Positions 6,843 to 10,081 of a DNA stretch of 10,081 bases are shown in pieces. The number at the start of each line of letters is the position of its first letter. Positions within the stretch are counted from its first letter, which is position 1. The position numbers were made by a program, and so were the translations under genes. The DNA is from JBLHRE01 sp047625765 (GTDB taxonomy: Bacteria; Bacteroidota; Bacteroidia; Flavobacteriales; JBLHRE01): assembly GCA_047625765.1 (NCBI GenBank), contig JBLHRE010000061.1, positions 1-10,081 on the forward strand, read 5' to 3'. The notes under the pieces are model-generated. The model did no database searches. It was given only the letters and a program-made list of their open reading frames with translations, and was not told where the DNA came from.

Positions 6843-9302
6843 ATGATAGAATTAGATAGTATGCTAGCAGACAGTTTGTCTTTGTCCCAAATTGTTGATG
6901 AAGAATCGACAGACTTTATTCCTTTAATGACAGAGGAAGATGAGGATGAAATGAACAAAGAGGAGCTGCCAGAAATTCTCCCAATATTACCTTTACGAAA
7001 TACGGTACTTTTTCCTGGTGTTGTGATCCCAATTACTGTAGGAAGAGATAAATCAATTAAACTAATTAAGGACGCTTATTCTGGTGACAAAACCATTGGT
7101 GTGGTCTCTCAGAAAGATGGTTCTGTTGAAGACCCAGAGTTTAAAGATTTAAATAGCATTGGAACTGTTGCTCGAATTATCCGCCAACTAAGAATGCCAG
7201 ATGGTAGTACTACGGTAATCATTCAGGGTAAAAAACGCTTCGAGCTAAAAGATATGGTTCAAGAAGAGCCGTATATGAAAGCCGAAATAAACTCTTACGA
7301 TGATTTAAAACCATTGAAAGGAGACAAGCGTTTCGAAGCATCGGTAAGTTCTATGAAAGACCTTGCTTTGCAAATCATCAAAGAGTCTCCAAACATCCCT
7401 TCTGATGCATCTTTTGCCATAAAGAACATTGAGACGCCTACTTTCTTGGTAAACTTTATTGCTTCTAACATGAACCTTGAGGTAGAGCACAAGCAAGGTT
7501 TGTTAGAAGAAAGTGATTTGGTCTTACGATCTCAAAAAGCTTTGGAGCATTTATCAAAAGAGTTGCAGATGTTGGAGATGAAGAACGAGATCCAGCACAA
7601 GGTAAAAGTAGATTTAGACCAACAGCAAAGAGAATATTTCTTAAACCAGCAGTTAAAGACCATCCAAGAAGAGTTGGGTGATACTTCTAACGAGCAGGAG
7701 ATAGAAGAAATGCGCGCCAAAGGGAAGGCCAAAAAATGGTCGAAAGAAGTAAAAGAGGTATTTAACAAAGAGCTTAAGAAACTGACGCGCATGAACCCAC
7801 AGGTTCCTGACTATTCAGTACATAGAAATTATTTAGAGCTTTTATTAGAATTACCTTGGAATGAATTTTCGAAAGATAAATTCGATTTAAAACGCGCACA
7901 ACGTATTTTAGATAGAGACCACTTTGGTCTTGAAAAAGTAAAAGAACGTATCATAGAACACCTTGCAGTTTTAAAATTGAAAGGTGATATGAAAGCGCCT
8001 ATTTTATGCTTGTACGGACCTCCAGGTGTTGGTAAAACATCTTTAGGCAAATCTGTTGCAGAAGCGCTGGGAAGAAAATACGTGCGTATGTCTTTAGGTG
8101 GATTGAGAGATGAAGCTGAAATAAGAGGACATAGAAAAACCTACATAGGGGCCATGCCGGGTCGTATTATCCAAAACGTGAAAAAGGCAGGGACTTCGAA
8201 TCCTGTTTTTGTTTTGGACGAAATAGACAAGGTTGGTAGAGACGGACATTCTGATCCAACTTCCGCTTTGTTAGAAGTATTAGACCCAGAGCAAAATTCA
8301 AGTTTCCACGATAACTATGTAGAGACAGGTTACGACCTTTCTAAAGCAATGTTTATTGCAACAGCAAACAATCTAAATACCATTCAGCCAGCATTGCGCG
8401 ATAGAATGGAGTTTATAGAAATTAACGGGTATACGCTTGAGGAAAAAGCAGAGATCGTTAAACGCCACTTGTTGCCAAAGCAATTAAAAGAGCATGGTTT
8501 AGAAAAACACCATTTGTCATTAGGTAAAAAACAAATGGAGTTGATGGTTGAAGGTTACACCAGAGAATCGGGTGTACGTGGATTGGATAAAGTAGTTGCT
8601 AAGGTGGTGCGTTATGCCGCTAAGTCTGTGGCTATGGAACAAGAGTACCAAGTAAAATTGACCAACGAAGATTTGAAGGTTATTTTGGGTTCTCCGCGTT
8701 TTGAAAGAGACAAATACCAAGGCAACGATGTTGCCGGTGTAGTAACAGGTTTGGCTTGGACATCGATGGGAGGAGATATCCTTTTTATAGAGTCTAGCTT
8801 AAGCAAAGGAACGGGTAAACTGAGTCTTACAGGTAACTTGGGAGATGTAATGAAAGAATCTGCCATCATTGCCTTAGAGTACCTAAAATCACATTCAGAG
8901 CGATTTGGAATAGATGCTGCCGTATTCGAAAAATGGAATATTCATATTCATGTTCCAGAAGGAGCAACACCTAAAGATGGACCATCGGCAGGTATTACCA
9001 TGTTAACTTCATTGGCATCGTTGTTTACCCAAAAACAAGTAAAGTCTCATTTGGCCATGACTGGTGAAATTACCTTAAGAGGTAAAGTATTGCCCGTTGG
9101 TGGAATAAAGGAAAAGATTTTAGCTGCGAAAAGAGCGGGAATCAAGGATATTATTTTATGCGAAGACAACCGCAAGGATATAGAAGATATCAAGGAATCT
9201 TACCTAAAAGGCTTGACTTTCCATTACGTTACCAAAATGAGAGAAGTCTTGGAATTGGCCCTGACCAATAAGAAGGTAAAAGAAGCTAAGAAATTGATGT
9301 AA
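6843..9302 (+). CDS. lon: ATP-dependent Lon protease (LonA)
   Basis: Cytoplasmic AAA+ serine protease that unfolds and degrades damaged and short-lived regulatory proteins as a hexamer. All parts are present in 819 aa. The N-terminal substrate-binding domain starts with LPILPLRNTVLFPGVVIPI at about residue 46, followed by a long charged coiled-coil region (about 245-345). The AAA+ module has Walker A GPPGVGKT at 392-399 and Walker B VFVLDEIDK with D459 and E460. The protease domain runs from about 620 to 805, with catalytic Ser715 in PKDGPSAG and catalytic Lys758 in GGIKEK. The Ser-Lys spacing of 43 equals that of E. coli Lon (679/722). No membrane segments are seen, so it is LonA and not LonB. 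An in-frame ATG at 6861 (residue 7) is an alternative start, since the acidic first 40 residues are poorly conserved in the family. The gene is flanked by terminators and likely transcribed alone. Confidence 0.98.
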   Translation: MIELDSMLADSLSLSQIVDEESTDFIPLMTEEDEDEMNKEELPEILPILPLRNTVLFPGVVIPITVGRDKSIKLIKDAYSGDKTIGVVSQKDGSVEDPEFKDLNSIGTVARIIRQLRMPDGSTTVIIQGKKRFELKDMVQEEPYMKAEINSYDDLKPLKGDKRFEASVSSMKDLALQIIKESPNIPSDASFAIKNIETPTFLVNFIASNMNLEVEHKQGLLEESDLVLRSQKALEHLSKELQMLEMKNEIQHKVKVDLDQQQREYFLNQQLKTIQEELGDTSNEQEIEEMRAKGKAKKWSKEVKEVFNKELKKLTRMNPQVPDYSVHRNYLELLLELPWNEFSKDKFDLKRAQRILDRDHFGLEKVKERIIEHLAVLKLKGDMKAPILCLYGPPGVGKTSLGKSVAEALGRKYVRMSLGGLRDEAEIRGHRKTYIGAMPGRIIQNVKKAGTSNPVFVLDEIDKVGRDGHSDPTSALLEVLDPEQNSSFHDNYVETGYDLSKAMFIATANNLNTIQPALRDRMEFIEINGYTLEEKAEIVKRHLLPKQLKEHGLEKHHLSLGKKQMELMVEGYTRESGVRGLDKVVAKVVRYAAKSVAMEQEYQVKLTNEDLKVILGSPRFERDKYQGNDVAGVVTGLAWTSMGGDILFIESSLSKGTGKLSLTGNLGDVMKESAIIALEYLKSHSERFGIDAAVFEKWNIHIHVPEGATPKDGPSAGITMLTSLASLFTQKQVKSHLAMTGEITLRGKVLPVGGIKEKILAAKRAGIKDIILCEDNRKDIEDIKESYLKGLTFHYVTKMREVLELALTNKKVKEAKKLM

Positions 9303-9309
9303 CATTTTA

Positions 9310-9340
9310 TAGTGCATTGTCGCAATGCTTTGCGGCACTA
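9310..9340 (+). other. inverted repeats downstream of lon with two mutually exclusive foldings
   Basis: TAGTGC (9310-9315) pairs with GCACTA (9335-9340), and inside it CGCAA (9321-9325) pairs with TTGCG (9330-9334), leaving ATTGT as a bulge. Alternatively GCATTG (9314-9319) pairs with CAATGC (9323-9328). The two structures share bases and cannot form together. The element starts 8 nt after the lon stop and lies just ahead of the main terminator. It may protect the 3' end of the message or may simply be decayed repeat DNA. Confidence 0.45.
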
Positions 9341-9355
9341 GATTTTATTAGAAAC

Positions 9356-9396
9356 AAAAAAAGGCTGTCTCGGTTTAACCGAGACAGCCTTTTTTT
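9356..9396. terminator. bidirectional rho-independent terminator between lon and the lipoprotein gene
   Basis: A near-perfect palindrome has seven A at 9356-9362, GGCTGTCTCGG, a TTTAA centre, the complementary arm, and seven T at 9390-9396. It works equally well on both strands and sits between convergent genes, 53 nt after the lon stop and 17 nt after the lipoprotein stop. Confidence 0.95.
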
Positions 9397-9413
9397 ATTT
9401 GAACAAGCTAAGA

Positions 9414-9962
9414 CTAGCCTACGCTCAGATAAAGCGTTCCTTCGTAATGTGCGGTAACGTTATTTCCATCACCGTCTGTAAATTCAATATCAATAATATA
9501 TGTGTTGCCATCTTTATCAATGGTAACCGATCCAGATGTAGCTGAAATATGTTCATCAGACTCTTCCAATTCACTATCAAAGTTAACTATTGCAGAAGCA
9601 ATATCTAGCGTTTTATCTCCAGTCGTTTGGTTAAATACGTAGGTGCCAGCATCTAAACCAGTACTATCTGATGTAAACATTTCGAAGTATAGTACATTGC
9701 CTGTTCCAGATAATGAATCCTCTTCTGAATGGAAGGTTAATCCTTCCGCAAAAAGTTCTAAATCAAAATTAAAATTACCATTATCTATGGTCCCATTGTC
9801 AATAATAACTCCTGACCCAATTGTAGAACTTGTTCCTTTAATCGTCATTTCGCTGGCTGCATTAGAGCTACCCTTTCCGTCATTGTCACTGTCTTTTTTA
9901 CAGCTTGTAAATCCTATGGCTAAGGCTAATGCTAAAAACGAAAATTTTGATAGTAATTTCAT
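9414..9962 (-). CDS. small acidic lipoprotein, probably outer-membrane or surface exposed
   Basis: The 182-aa product starts MKLLSKFSFLALALAIGFTSC, a lipoprotein signal peptide with the lipid-modified cysteine at residue 21. KKDSDNDGKGSSN follows. Charged, acid-rich residues right after the Cys resemble the lipoprotein export signals known in Bacteroidota, so surface display is a fair inference. The mature part is acidic, rich in Gly, Asp, Ser and Thr, and reads as alternating beta strands, for example GTYVFNQTTGDKTLDIASAI, SATSGSVTIDKDGNTYIIDI and VTAHYEGTLYLS. Such small beta-rich lipoproteins are common in this phylum and mostly uncharacterised, and I cannot assign a function. A short internal echo IDNGTIDNGNFNF is present. 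The gene converges on lon across a shared terminator. Confidence 0.85.
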   Translation of the reverse strand: MKLLSKFSFLALALAIGFTSCKKDSDNDGKGSSNAASEMTIKGTSSTIGSGVIIDNGTIDNGNFNFDLELFAEGLTFHSEEDSLSGTGNVLYFEMFTSDSTGLDAGTYVFNQTTGDKTLDIASAIVNFDSELEESDEHISATSGSVTIDKDGNTYIIDIEFTDGDGNNVTAHYEGTLYLSVG

Positions 9963-10052
9963 TATATAATGGGTTATAAATGATTAATAAGGCGTGAATT
10001 TAGTTAAATTTTATAAGTCATTAATTTTCTAGGGACATGAAACTCAAAACCT

Positions 10053-10070
10053 CCTTTGCTGCAGCAAAGG
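10053..10070. repeat. perfect 18-bp palindrome at the window edge
   Basis: CCTTTGCTGCAGCAAAGG reads the same on both strands and has no T tract after either arm, so it is not a standard terminator. It is flanked by two copies of ACTCAA (10042-10047 and 10072-10077), 30 bp apart. The surrounding 45 nt are open on both strands: on + an ATG at 10037 begins MKLKTSFAAAKGLNF and runs off the edge. On - a stretch entering from the edge ends at 10004 with GGFEFHVPRKLMTYKI, 41 nt before the lipoprotein start. The palindrome itself encodes FAAAK in both directions, so neither reading is strong evidence of a gene. It may be an intergenic repeat or the edge of a neighbouring gene. Confidence 0.6.
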
Positions 10071-10081
10071 GACTCAATTTC

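Noticed and set aside
7532..8869. Several 65-86 codon open frames on the - strand within lon
   Set aside because: They lie wholly antisense to conserved Lon domains, have no domain signature and no plausible gene context.
9643..9969. 108-codon open frame on the + strand opposite the lipoprotein gene
   Set aside because: The opposite strand encodes a lipoprotein with a proper signal peptide and lipobox, and this frame is low-complexity Ser/Pro/Leu antisense sequence with no signature.

Overview
The window looks like an ordinary chromosomal stretch from an AT-rich member of the Bacteroidota. The evidence is the short SerC (356 aa) and ACT-less SerA (318 aa), the serC-serA-DUF1015 grouping, the style of the small receiver and histidine kinase remnants, an outer-membrane protein with a Sec signal, and a lipoprotein whose Cys is followed by a charged KKDSDND run. 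Genus cannot be fixed from what is here.

Left part (57-2151): serC and serA sit 12 nt apart on the + strand and encode the first two steps of the phosphorylated serine pathway. A strong hairpin closes the pair. Middle-left (2153-3066): a decayed two-component module on the - strand, namely a response regulator with one internal stop and one frameshift, the C-terminal tail of a histidine kinase immediately upstream of it, then about 300 nt with no intact gene. Middle (3067-4980): a DUF1015 protein and a YggS-type PLP-homeostasis protein, 3 nt apart on the + strand. DUF1015 genes often accompany serA/serC in this phylum, so the decayed module appears to sit inside what would otherwise be one serine-related cluster. 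No serB-like phosphoserine phosphatase is present in the window.

Right part: a spacer with a duplicated 13-mer (5026-5058), an unrecognised secreted protein with a probable outer-membrane beta-barrel end (5121-6728), a terminator, and a complete Lon protease (6843-9302). Lon is convergent with a small surface-lipoprotein gene (9414-9962, - strand), and a shared bidirectional terminator lies between them. The last 45 nt hold a perfect 18-bp palindrome that may belong to a repeat or a gene cut by the window edge.

I see no mobile element, CRISPR array, tRNA or rRNA. There is no clear new multi-gene system. The two observations most worth following are the DUF1015 protein with its DGHHR motif beside serC/serA, and the freshly decayed two-component pair.
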